Shown here piece by piece: positions 14,688-22,694 of a stretch of 34,945 nt of DNA; the first letter of the stretch is position 1, and each line of letters starts with the position of its first letter. Position numbers and translations under genes: made by a program. The stretch lies in assembly GCA_905479815.1 (NCBI GenBank), contig CAJQOA010000043.1, forward strand, positions 1 through 34,945, given 5' to 3'. The DNA comes from an uncultured Psychroserpens sp. Its GTDB lineage: Bacteria > Bacteroidota > Bacteroidia > Flavobacteriales > Flavobacteriaceae. The notes under the pieces were generated by a model. That model saw nothing but the letters and a program-made list of their open reading frames with translations, was not told where the DNA came from and did not search any database.

Positions 14688-16205
14688 CTAATTTAAATAT
14701 TCTAAGGCCAATGACTTTCTGTCAATTTTGCCATTAATGTTTAATGGTAATTTTTCTAATAAGTACCATTTGGTTGGAATCATATATTTAGGTATTGATT
14801 GTAATGCTTGTTTTCTAATGTCATTAACTGCAGCATCACCATGATAAAAGGCTGTGATTTTGGTTTTTGAATGATCATATAGAACACAAATATTGTCAAC
14901 ACCTTCTATTCCTAATAAATTATTTTCTATCTCACCTAATTCTATACGGTAACCCATATGCTTGATTTGAGAATCTTTTCTGCCAATATATATAATCTCA
15001 TTTTTATTATTATAAAATACAAGGTCACCAGTACGATATATTAATTCGGAATAATTTTCATTTAATGGATTTTGAACAAAAACTTGTTTTGTTTTTTCCT
15101 TATCCTTATAATAACCAAAAGCTAATAAACTCCCTCTTATACAAAGTTCACCAATTTCATCTTGTTGTGCTTTTTCATTTTTTTCGTTTAAAATCAAAGC
15201 TCCTGAATTTCTTCTAGCTTTCCCAATAGGTAAAGACTCATGGTCCTCAAATAATCTATCGACTATATAATGGACGCAAGTTACCGTTATTTCTGTAGGA
15301 CCATACAGATTTGAGTACAGCGCGTCTGTGATGTTTCTTCGCCAATAATTCAAGTGTTTATTCGGCATGGCTTCTCCTGCAAATAATATTTTTTTTAATT
15401 TGTCTGGAAGTACCGTAGATAAGGCATCAAAATTTGCAACATTCCCTAAAACTGAAGGTACCCAAAAGATGAAACTTATTTCTTTTTCTTTTAAATACTC
15501 TAGTAGTTTTATAGGAAACATGAATTTCACCTCTGGAATGATGACGAGTTTTGCACCAGTAGCCAACATTAAATAAATGTCAAGGGTTGACATGTCAAAA
15601 TAAAATGGTGTCTGATTTCCAATGATTTCCTTCTCGCTCACATGGTATGTGGATCTTATTGATTCTATATAGTCAATAACAGCTCTGTGAGATATTAAAA
15701 CGCCTTTGGGAGTTCCAGAAGATCCAGAAGTGAAAATGGCATACACTGGATCTAAATCTATTTTATTTTGAAGATTCTCATATAGATACTCTATTTGAGA
15801 TGTGGCTATTTCATTATCGAGTGCTACTTGTAAAATAATGACTTCTCCATTATAATTATTCTCTTTAAGTAAAGCAGCACCTTCAATATTTGTAATAATC
15901 CCTTTTGGATCTAATTTTTTTAAGATCTTTTGTATGCGATCAAAAGGAGATTTAATGTCTAAAGGTACATAGAAATTACCGCTGTAATTTATACCGACAA
16001 AGGCAATTATGCTGTCCTTAGATTTAGGTAGTAATACAGCTATAGGGCTATTTAAGAGGTTTAATTCAACTAGAGTATCTGCAACCTTATAAGCACTTAT
16101 TTGTAATTGATTAAAGGTTATTTTTCCGTTAATATCTTCAATAGCTGTACGATTTCCATATTGGAGGGAAGTTTCGTCTAAATACTCGGTAACATTGATC
16201 TTCAT
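14688..16205 (-). CDS. DltA/NRPS-type adenylating ligase (stand-alone adenylation domain)
   Basis: This 505-residue protein belongs to the ANL adenylating enzymes, which activate a carboxylate with ATP and load it on a pantetheine thiol. Core motifs are in order: A3 TSGSSGTPKG at 159-168, A4 FDMSTLDIY at 203-211, A5 YGPTE at 301-305, A7 YRTGDL at 390-395, and A10 NGKIDR at 491-496 with the catalytic Lys493. Asp204 in the FDxS segment is the residue that binds the substrate amino group in amino-acid-activating members such as DltA, so an amino acid substrate is likely. No carrier or condensation domain is fused. The carrier is probably one of the two ACPs encoded downstream. It sits between the initiating glycosyltransferase and the GNAT. 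Confidence 0.85.
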   Translation of the reverse strand: MKINVTEYLDETSLQYGNRTAIEDINGKITFNQLQISAYKVADTLVELNLLNSPIAVLLPKSKDSIIAFVGINYSGNFYVPLDIKSPFDRIQKILKKLDPKGIITNIEGAALLKENNYNGEVIILQVALDNEIATSQIEYLYENLQNKIDLDPVYAIFTSGSSGTPKGVLISHRAVIDYIESIRSTYHVSEKEIIGNQTPFYFDMSTLDIYLMLATGAKLVIIPEVKFMFPIKLLEYLKEKEISFIFWVPSVLGNVANFDALSTVLPDKLKKILFAGEAMPNKHLNYWRRNITDALYSNLYGPTEITVTCVHYIVDRLFEDHESLPIGKARRNSGALILNEKNEKAQQDEIGELCIRGSLLAFGYYKDKEKTKQVFVQNPLNENYSELIYRTGDLVFYNNKNEIIYIGRKDSQIKHMGYRIELGEIENNLLGIEGVDNICVLYDHSKTKITAFYHGDAAVNDIRKQALQSIPKYMIPTKWYLLEKLPLNINGKIDRKSLALEYLN

Positions 16206-16208
16206 TCT

Positions 16209-16817
16209 CTAGTTTTTTCCATTAAAAGCTTGTGCAGTAGCATGACCGGCTGCATTAATGTTTTCTACTTTTATAACTTTTTTAATTGTCTTTAATAAAA
16301 TTTTCAGATCTAAAAGGAAACTTAGATGTTCTACATAAAAAACATCCAATTCAAATTTGTTTTTCCATGAAATAGAATTTCTTCCATTTACTTGAGCCCA
16401 ACCTGTTATTCCTGGTCTAACCAAATGTCTTTTTTGTTGCTCTTTACTGTATAGAGCTAAATACTGAGGCAATAATGGGCGTGGGCCAATTAAACTCATA
16501 GTTCCCATTAATACATTTAATAGTTGAGGGATTTCGTCTAAGGATGTTTTTCTTATGAATTTCCCTGTAGGTGTTAATCGTTTGTCATCAGATAATAAAT
16601 TGCCATCTGCATCTGTGGCGTCGGTCATTGTTTTAAATTTAATAATTTTGAAAATTTTTTCATTCTTTCCTGGACGTTTTTGAAAGAAAAATGGGGTTTT
16701 ACCACCATAATGCGCAGACAAAATTATACTTACAGTAATAATTATAGGACTAAAAATGATTAATGCAATAACGGCTGCACTAATATCAATACCTCTTTTT
16801 ATAAATTTATAAAACAT
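16209..16817 (-). CDS. PglC-type initiating sugar-phosphate transferase
   Basis: This 202-residue protein is a small monotopic phosphoglycosyl transferase, which transfers a sugar-1-phosphate from a UDP-sugar to undecaprenyl phosphate and starts repeat-unit synthesis. A re-entrant membrane helix lies at about 10-34. The catalytic Asp94-Glu95 dyad is in the SLDEIPQL segment, and the SLIGPRPLLPQY and RPGITGWAQVNGRN motifs follow. The size matches PglC (about 200 residues) and not the longer WcaJ/WbaP enzymes. PglC-type enzymes often use diacetamido-trideoxy sugars, which fits the PglD-like acyltransferase in the same locus. Neighbours are 3 bp on each side, so it is fully embedded in the operon. 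Confidence 0.92.
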   Translation of the reverse strand: MFYKFIKRGIDISAAVIALIIFSPIIITVSIILSAHYGGKTPFFFQKRPGKNEKIFKIIKFKTMTDATDADGNLLSDDKRLTPTGKFIRKTSLDEIPQLLNVLMGTMSLIGPRPLLPQYLALYSKEQQKRHLVRPGITGWAQVNGRNSISWKNKFELDVFYVEHLSFLLDLKILLKTIKKVIKVENINAAGHATAQAFNGKN

Positions 16818-16820
16818 CTA

Positions 16821-17744
16821 TTAAGATTTAAATGAGATTAATTGTATTAAGAAAAACTTAATAAATTTTCTTTTACTTTTTATAAGGCTAAAATTATATT
16901 TAAAACAAGCGCCTATTCTTCCAAAATAGCCTTTATTAAACAAATTATAGACATTCATTTCTGGAGAATCTACTTGTAAAAATTGAGTAAACCCTTTTAT
17001 CTGTTCAGGGTACCATCCTAATTTTAGTACTTCTAATCGACTACGAATAGCTGACATAGAATTACCATTCAATCCACCATGAACATTGTTGTCATGAATT
17101 CTATACATGATATGAGAGTTGCTATCAAAAAACACCTTTTGATCATTTTTTCTAGCTAAAAAATAGATTAACCAATCATGTGATAAAAATTTCCAGTTTT
17201 TTAAATCCCTATCTTTCAGTTCCTTGATTATTAGGTCTAAAAAGGATATTGAAAACACATAGGTGCAACCAGCACTTCCGCTTTCAAATAAGTAATCATA
17301 TTTTTTTTGATCAAAATCTCTTTTAAGTTGATTTTTTATACCTGTAGCTTCTTCCCACCAGATAAGGTTAGAAGCATATAATTCAGCTTTGTTTTCTTTT
17401 AAACAGTTAATTGCGCTTTCAAGTTTTGAATCCTCCCACAAATCATCTTGATCACTTAAAGATATATATTCAATGTTTGGAGACAGTTTATCTCTTAACC
17501 CTAAAAGTGCGTTTAAAAAATTTAAAGCAGCAGATCCTGTTGCTTTTTCATTCTTGTAAACTTGAATATTGTCATGATTAGATTCAAAAGATTCTAGAAT
17601 CTTGAATGACTTATCTGAACTACCATCATCAAATGCAAATATTTCTAAATCCACATTTTTTTGACCTAGAATAGAATCAATTTGCTCGCTAATGTATTTT
17701 TCACCATTATAAGTTGCTAATACAACAGCTATGCTTTTTTTCAT
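16821..17744 (-). CDS. Family 2 glycosyltransferase
   Basis: This 307-residue protein has a GT-A fold of glycosyltransferase family 2. It begins with the nucleotide-binding pattern AVVLATYNGEKYI, followed by Asp39-Asp40 in FDDGSSD and the metal-binding DQDDLW (Asp98 to Asp101). The architecture resembles rhamnosyltransferase- and EpsE-like enzymes of polysaccharide loci. No membrane helix is predicted. It is the only recognisable repeat-unit glycosyltransferase in the window, so with the PglC-like initiator it can account for a disaccharide at most. Donor sugar and linkage cannot be predicted. It lies 8 bp after the EpsG-like gene and 3 bp before the initiator gene. Confidence 0.88.
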   Translation of the reverse strand: MKKSIAVVLATYNGEKYISEQIDSILGQKNVDLEIFAFDDGSSDKSFKILESFESNHDNIQVYKNEKATGSAALNFLNALLGLRDKLSPNIEYISLSDQDDLWEDSKLESAINCLKENKAELYASNLIWWEEATGIKNQLKRDFDQKKYDYLFESGSAGCTYVFSISFLDLIIKELKDRDLKNWKFLSHDWLIYFLARKNDQKVFFDSNSHIMYRIHDNNVHGGLNGNSMSAIRSRLEVLKLGWYPEQIKGFTQFLQVDSPEMNVYNLFNKGYFGRIGACFKYNFSLIKSKRKFIKFFLIQLISFKS

Positions 17745-17752
17745 GATTAGTT

Positions 17753-18730
17753 TTAATTTAGGTAATGTGTGGTTGAATAGTTCAAATAAAATAGAAAAAA
17801 GAGGCCAAAAGACATTAAATCTATATCAGGGACATATCTAGCTATTTTTGGGTTCTTTACTGGTAAAGTTAAGTAAAACAGTAGTACATACAAAGAAAGT
17901 CGATATCCCATTACTGGGTTTAAATAGTTTAAAACCATGTAGACAATCATTAGGGTAATAAAGAATAGTGACGAGCTTTGTACTTTGTTTTCAATAAATG
18001 ACCAGAAGAAAACACCAAATATGAAAAACATCCATACTATGTGAAAAAGGCTCCTGTAGTGATACACTTCTGAATAATCATGGAATTTATCTATAAAATA
18101 ATCAAACACAAAAATATTGTTAAAAGCAAGTATTGCAATGATTGCTATAATAGATAATGCATAAATAATTAAGCGCTTAAACTGAATCTCAAAAACAATT
18201 CTTACTAGAAAAACAATTAAAGCAGTTGCATGGAAAAAAGAGGCGATTATTAATTTTCTTAGCTTTGTTTCAGTATTATTTAGCTCATAAAAAAACATAA
18301 ATACTAACAAGTATGGAATACCATTTCTAAGCAAAACGTATGAGAAAAAAAAGTAAAAAAACGAAAACAGTATCATTTTTTTAAAAAAGGGAATATGATA
18401 TTTTGAAATCCTATAGAACAGATACATACAGCTGGCAAAGTTGAGCCAATAAATAAAATGTACAGTTTGCTTTTTATCATTAAAAAAGAAAAAGCAAATG
18501 TTATAAGCTACTTTTAGTGCAGGCTCTGATACAAAATCAATGATTCCATATATATTATAATCATAAATGTTGTTAGAATAATAGGCCGTGTAATCCATTA
18601 CTAATGGTATTGGAATTAAGAACCTAAGAATAATTCCAATACATAAAAAATAAATCCAATGTCCTCCACAAGAAAGCTTGTAGTATGAGATAAAGAAACA
18701 GAAGATTAAAATGAAAATAATTATACTCAT
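17753..18730 (-). CDS. EpsG-family membrane protein, probable Wzy polymerase
   Basis: This 325-residue protein is almost entirely hydrophobic with about ten predicted membrane helices. It shows features of the EpsG family: an arginine after a helix (LLRNGIPYLL), a conserved FHATALI segment and a YR pair near the C terminus. EpsG-like proteins act as Wzy-type polymerases that join lipid-linked repeats at the periplasmic face. The ATG at 18730 overlaps the stop of the preceding gene by one base (TGATG), supporting this start over a TTG one codon earlier. A second polymerase/ligase-like protein is encoded at 20020-21318, so which of the two polymerises and which ligates is open. Confidence 0.7.
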   Translation of the reverse strand: MSIIIFILIFCFFISYYKLSCGGHWIYFLCIGIILRFLIPIPLVMDYTAYYSNNIYDYNIYGIIDFVSEPALKVAYNICFFFFNDKKQTVHFIYWLNFASCMYLFYRISKYHIPFFKKMILFSFFYFFFSYVLLRNGIPYLLVFMFFYELNNTETKLRKLIIASFFHATALIVFLVRIVFEIQFKRLIIYALSIIAIIAILAFNNIFVFDYFIDKFHDYSEVYHYRSLFHIVWMFFIFGVFFWSFIENKVQSSSLFFITLMIVYMVLNYLNPVMGYRLSLYVLLFYLTLPVKNPKIARYVPDIDLMSFGLFFLFYLNYSTTHYLN

Positions 18731-19413
18731 CAATACAAAAATATTAATAGCATTATAATAGATGTAATTAGTAATCCAAAAAATCTACCACGATAATAGT
18801 TTCTAATAATCGAGTCTACCTTTCCATCATCCATGGCTTGAAATAAATAATTATCAATATAAAAAACAACAGGTACAGCTGCTAAAAAATTTAGCATAGG
18901 GATAAAGCTTGATATGGTAAGCCTATACTCTATGAAATAAATGGACATTAAATAGGGTAGAGTAAGAGCTAAGTTGAATAATACGGTTGAAAACGTAGTG
19001 AGTAGAAAAATTCTCTTATTTTTTACATGAACGACCTCGCTATTAAAAGACAAAGAGTCTATTGAAGGTGTTTTAATTTTAAATTTATTAAAGACATAAA
19101 GGTAAATCTTTACCACTGTTTTCATTTTGCTTTTTTTAGTGTAAAAAAGCAAGTGCACAAAAGCTGAAAGTAACAAAGCTATTGAAATTAAAAGCGCAAT
19201 ATCTTTGTCGATTCTACCACTTTCAATTAAATATGATATTGCAATCATATAACTGAAATTGAAGATTCTTGAACAATATAATAACATATTTCCAAGTGAA
19301 ATTATGCTTCCTTTAGATTCTTTTCCTAGGCTTTTAAAAAACCATGAAAACGTTTCTGAAAAATAAATTAGGATAACACTAATAACTAAAATAACTAATA
19401 GAAAATAATTCAT
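18730..19413 (-). CDS. Polytopic membrane protein, possible Amj (DUF2837)-type flippase
   Basis: This 227-residue protein has about six predicted membrane helices and a polar loop near residues 90-135. It resembles the Amj family of alternative lipid II flippases in three places: a pattern CSRIFNF after the second helix, an LNFLAA...YIDNYL element with an acidic D-D-G after it, and a C-terminal helix preceded by a basic stretch (RGRFFG). The match is from memory of the family pattern and not a search. Amj moves undecaprenyl-linked intermediates across the membrane. A flippase is needed for this polymerase-dependent locus and no Wzx is present, which supports the idea. It starts 1 bp after the WbbJ-type gene and overlaps the EpsG-like gene. 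Confidence 0.4.
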   Translation of the reverse strand: MNYFLLVILVISVILIYFSETFSWFFKSLGKESKGSIISLGNMLLYCSRIFNFSYMIAISYLIESGRIDKDIALLISIALLLSAFVHLLFYTKKSKMKTVVKIYLYVFNKFKIKTPSIDSLSFNSEVVHVKNKRIFLLTTFSTVLFNLALTLPYLMSIYFIEYRLTISSFIPMLNFLAAVPVVFYIDNYLFQAMDDGKVDSIIRNYYRGRFFGLLITSIIMLLIFLY

Positions 19414-19414
19414 A

Positions 19415-20026
19415 TTATACGTTTATCCATTGTTTAGATTCAAAATTATAAGTTTTAACAACCTTTGCTGGAATACCTACAGCAATTGAGTGAGGAGGTA
19501 TCTCTTTGGTGACGACAGAGTTGGACCCTATGATTGAACCAAAACCAATTTTAACTCCTTTTAAAATTGAAACAGATTGACCAATCCAAACGTTATCTTC
19601 AATTATAACAGGACTGTTAGAAAGTTTCCTCTCATTAGGAGGTATCATAGGTGAGTCATGTTTACCCTCTTGCCCATAAAACCCATGGTCATGGTCAGAT
19701 ATATAAATTTTACTTGCCATCAAAACATGGTCTCCAATAGTCACAGAACTGACAGATGCAATATGCACGTAGTCATTAATCTGGACATCTTTTCCAATTG
19801 TAATGCAAAGACCTTCCTCTTCCGATAAGGGAAACGCATCAATTCTACATCCTACGCCAGTTGTAAAATTATCACCAAGTTTTATATGTCTTCTTCCTCT
19901 TATTTTAAAAGGAAATCTAATGAGTCTAGCGTTACTAGCAATTAATTTTGTTCTTACTAAGCAATACGCTAAATAAAAAATCTCATTTAGAGAATAAGCA
20001 TTAATTTTTCTTTTAATCTTTAACAT
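19415..20026 (-). CDS. Left-handed beta-helix O-acetyltransferase (WbbJ/WcaF type)
   Basis: This 203-residue protein carries hexapeptide repeats throughout the second half (about 70-190) and the active-site histidine region SDHDHGFYG near residues 111-119. The signature VWIGQSVSILKGVKIG...SVVTKEIPPHSIAVGIPAK is typical of maltose/galactoside O-acetyltransferase relatives in capsule and O-antigen loci. It probably transfers an acetyl group from acetyl-CoA to a sugar hydroxyl of the repeat unit. The start overlaps the end of the WaaL-like gene by 7 nt, so translation is coupled. It is one of three acyltransferases of different folds in this locus, implying a heavily acylated polymer. Confidence 0.87.
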   Translation of the reverse strand: MLKIKRKINAYSLNEIFYLAYCLVRTKLIASNARLIRFPFKIRGRRHIKLGDNFTTGVGCRIDAFPLSEEEGLCITIGKDVQINDYVHIASVSSVTIGDHVLMASKIYISDHDHGFYGQEGKHDSPMIPPNERKLSNSPVIIEDNVWIGQSVSILKGVKIGFGSIIGSNSVVTKEIPPHSIAVGIPAKVVKTYNFESKQWINV

Positions 20027-21318
20027 TTTTCTAGATTATTATTGGTCTCCATTCTACTCAAAACGCATAGAAATAATGAAAACATGAAAACACCTTGTAT
20101 TCTTGCCAGTATGTTTTCAGACATAAAATTTAATGCAAAAACAATTACCATATATAATAAAAGATAATTGCCTTTAGTTATCGCTTCTTTTGTGAAATAA
20201 AAGAGTGCACCAAAAAACAAAAGTAATAAAGGAATTCCTCCAACTAGTAATAAATGGAAATAATAATTATGCACGTTTTGCTTTTCAATATATTGAGTGT
20301 CATATGCTTTCAACTTATAGACCTTAAGCAATTCGTTTTCAACATCACCAGCACCATAACCAAGTAAGGGTTCTTTTTTGTAAAGCTCTAAAAATACATC
20401 TAAATACCTAAGTCTACCAATTGTAGGGTTTTTATTAAAATCTAGTATGTTACTCGTGTACATTTGAGTACGATTTAATTGGTTTGAAAGGTAAGTGCTT
20501 TTTGAAATGACATATGTTAAAAGGATGGAGAGAGAGAAAAGTCCTCCCAAAACATACATCAATCGTATATTTCTGATAAAAATTAATAAAATAATTATCA
20601 ATAAAGCGATGACGTTAGGTATGGACCCAAAATAGAATACACAAACAATAAATAACATTGAAAGAATTAATTTGTATAATTTCTTTTTTATAAAAAAATC
20701 ATGCACCCAGAAAATCCCACAAAGCATAAAACAAAGGCTGAAATAAGTTCTGTGTAGTTCTAAATTATGCTCAAAAGGTGCCCATCTTACAAAATCTAGT
20801 AAATCGTATGAGGTGTAAATTGAAAATTCTTTAAAATTTTCAATAATGTTCCAAGCGCTTAATGTATTGTTGAATTTGAAGTGATTGAGGGCGTTTATAA
20901 TCAATACATAAGTCTTGGTCAAAAATAAGAAACTTACTATTGAAAACCAGGCCATTAGTTTTCTTATTTTATTGTGAGAAAGTAAATCAATCCCATATAA
21001 CATAAAAAAAGGAATCAAAATAAGAGGGATTGTTCTTTGAATCAATGTTAAAGCACGCTCCTTATCTTCTGAAAAAAAAAATGTCATCCAATAAAATAAA
21101 ACCCAGGATGTAACAATTAAAAAAGATTTTAAGATTTTAATATCTTTCAGTTTACTTAAAAATAAAGTTCTATTCAATGTTGTTACATATAGACCTAATA
21201 GTGCAACTAAAACAGAAATAAGACTAAGTTTTAAGAGTGGGAAAGTAAATAAAGCACCTAAGACAAAAAGCTCTATGTTCTCCTTTTTAAAAACGCTTAT
21301 GTTTTTAGATAGATTCAT
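20020..21318 (-). CDS. O-antigen ligase/polymerase family membrane protein (WaaL/Wzy)
   Basis: This 432-residue polytopic protein has about eleven predicted membrane helices and one large periplasmic loop in the C-terminal half (about 285-345). The loop ends in NVHNYYFHLLLVGGIP, the conserved histidine-containing signature of the O-antigen ligase (Wzy_C) domain. These proteins either attach polysaccharide to lipid A core or protein, or polymerise repeats. With an EpsG-like protein in the same locus, one may polymerise and the other ligate. The 5' end is 64 bp downstream of the acyltransferase-3 gene and the 3' end overlaps the WbbJ-type gene. Confidence 0.82.
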   Translation of the reverse strand: MNLSKNISVFKKENIELFVLGALFTFPLLKLSLISVLVALLGLYVTTLNRTLFLSKLKDIKILKSFLIVTSWVLFYWMTFFFSEDKERALTLIQRTIPLILIPFFMLYGIDLLSHNKIRKLMAWFSIVSFLFLTKTYVLIINALNHFKFNNTLSAWNIIENFKEFSIYTSYDLLDFVRWAPFEHNLELHRTYFSLCFMLCGIFWVHDFFIKKKLYKLILSMLFIVCVFYFGSIPNVIALLIIILLIFIRNIRLMYVLGGLFSLSILLTYVISKSTYLSNQLNRTQMYTSNILDFNKNPTIGRLRYLDVFLELYKKEPLLGYGAGDVENELLKVYKLKAYDTQYIEKQNVHNYYFHLLLVGGIPLLLLFFGALFYFTKEAITKGNYLLLYMVIVFALNFMSENILARIQGVFMFSLFLCVLSRMETNNNLEKC

Positions 21319-21382
21319 ATAGATAGTAAATATTTCATAAGTGTCTTTAAAATTGAAATATAAAGAAAAGGTATATATTTAT

Positions 21383-22468
21383 TTATGCATTGTTCTCTTT
21401 CTTTCTGAACTTATGTTTCAACTTCATAAAGTAAGTTTCATAATACTTAAAAGATAGATGAGAGATTAGAACCGTTCCAAGAATAGATATGATGTTAATC
21501 ATCAATACGACAATCCAATCTGTGATTTCTACCTTATCTTGAATTTTCATAAAAACAAATAGAACAGCGTTTATAACAATCATATGATACATATAAACAC
21601 CATAAGAAATCTTACCTAGATAATTTGCTGCTTTGTTTTTTATTTCAAATTTGTCTTCTTTAGCTATGTTTACAATCAATAGGTTGAAAAGAACAAGTTG
21701 GACCACATGCTGTATAAAATCATTCTCAAATACTAATAGGTCTGTGAAAAAACTAAGAAAAAACAAAAAGTACACCAGTAATCTAAGTTTTATATTTTTA
21801 AAATGAACTGTATGACCTAACTTCCCTAAAATAGCAAGCAAACCTCCAGCCGACATGAAGAAATATAACAGGTAATATTTTTTTAAAACCATGAAAAAAT
21901 CTAAGTGGTATATTATAAAGTATAGTAATGTGAAAGCTAATAAGTAATTACGAAATCGTTTCAAAGGAATTAAACTTAGCAATGGTGCAATTAGTAAATA
22001 AAACTGCTCCTCAATACCAATTGACCAAAGAATTTGCAATATTGATCCTGGTTCAAAGTCTACTAAAAACACGTTGGATAAGAAAAACACATTTAAGGCT
22101 ATACCTTCTACAAGTGAATAGTTTATCTCATAAGGTATATTAAATAGTGGAAGTAAAAAATGATAGTATGTAAACCCAAATATAAGAACCAAATAGAAAA
22201 CAGGATAAATTCTTAACATTCTCCTTATGTAAAACTGTTTAATACTTATGGCGCCAAAATTTTTCTTTTCATCATAAAGTAATCCAATAATTAAAAATCC
22301 ACTAAGAGAAAAGAAGACTAAGACAGCTTCATTACCTCTGTGAAATATTGGAGAATCTGCAAATAAGGGTAACCCAACAGTATTTGAAATTAACGGAATG
22401 TGTTTAATTACGACACAAAGAGCAAGAAATCCTCTTAAAGGATCAAGATTTTTGATTCTGCTTTTCAT
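21383..22468 (-). CDS. Acyltransferase 3 family membrane protein (OafA-like)
   Basis: This 361-residue protein has about ten predicted membrane helices and the acyltransferase-3 signatures: an N-terminal LDPLRGFLALCVVIKH with the family's conserved histidine, then FFSLSGFLI, then the R-RM-RIYP segment and LWSIGIEEQFY. Family members carry acyl groups across the inner membrane and O-acetylate periplasmic or membrane-linked glycans. It is the first gene of the polysaccharide locus in transcription order, with a good -7 box 25 nt upstream of its ATG. A 64-bp gap separates it from the WaaL-like gene. It may modify the finished repeat unit after export, unlike the cytoplasmic WbbJ- and PglD-type enzymes. 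Confidence 0.88.
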   Translation of the reverse strand: MKSRIKNLDPLRGFLALCVVIKHIPLISNTVGLPLFADSPIFHRGNEAVLVFFSLSGFLIIGLLYDEKKNFGAISIKQFYIRRMLRIYPVFYLVLIFGFTYYHFLLPLFNIPYEINYSLVEGIALNVFFLSNVFLVDFEPGSILQILWSIGIEEQFYLLIAPLLSLIPLKRFRNYLLAFTLLYFIIYHLDFFMVLKKYYLLYFFMSAGGLLAILGKLGHTVHFKNIKLRLLVYFLFFLSFFTDLLVFENDFIQHVVQLVLFNLLIVNIAKEDKFEIKNKAANYLGKISYGVYMYHMIVINAVLFVFMKIQDKVEITDWIVVLMINIISILGTVLISHLSFKYYETYFMKLKHKFRKKENNA

Positions 22469-22493
22469 GTTTTTTTTGTTGGTTAGTTTTTGT

Positions 22494-22501
22494 CAAAAAT
22501 A
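22494..22501 (-). promoter_or_regulatory. Promoter -7 element of the polysaccharide locus
   Basis: Read on the minus strand, 22501-22494 is TATTTTTG, an exact match to TAnnTTTG. Transcription would start near 22489, about 20 nt before the acyltransferase-3 ATG at 22468. The -33 region is not a clear TTTG. This is the most likely promoter for the genes down to 13889. Confidence 0.55.
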
Positions 22502-22630
22502 CGACTTTAATTAAACTGTTTTTTCAGCTTAATAAAAAGGCTTATTCTAATTGAACTTCAATTGCTTATTGAGTAGTTTTTTTTAGACCTAGAAGTATAT
22601 CTCAGACAAACAGTAGCTTACTTTATGTTA

Positions 22631-22674
22631 ATGATAAATATCATATTGATTTTAAGTTATGTTGACTAATTTTA
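22631..22674 (+). promoter_or_regulatory. TGAT-N4-ATCA palindrome plus -7 box before the plus-strand universal stress gene
   Basis: The palindrome TGATAAATATCA (22632-22643, extended to ATGAT...ATCAT) is followed, 30-37 nt from its centre, by the -7 box TAATTTTA at 22667-22674. Transcription would start near 22679, which puts the palindrome at about -41.5. This is class II CRP/FNR activator geometry. Because an ATG at 22659 would lie upstream of the transcript start, the site also supports the ATG at 22695 as the true start. Confidence 0.75.
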
Positions 22675-22694
22675 TATTAATAAATTTAGATCTC

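Noticed and set aside
22659-22694. Upstream ATG giving a 12-residue longer Usp
   Set aside because: The extension does not align with the other Usp proteins, and this ATG lies before the predicted transcript start at about 22679.
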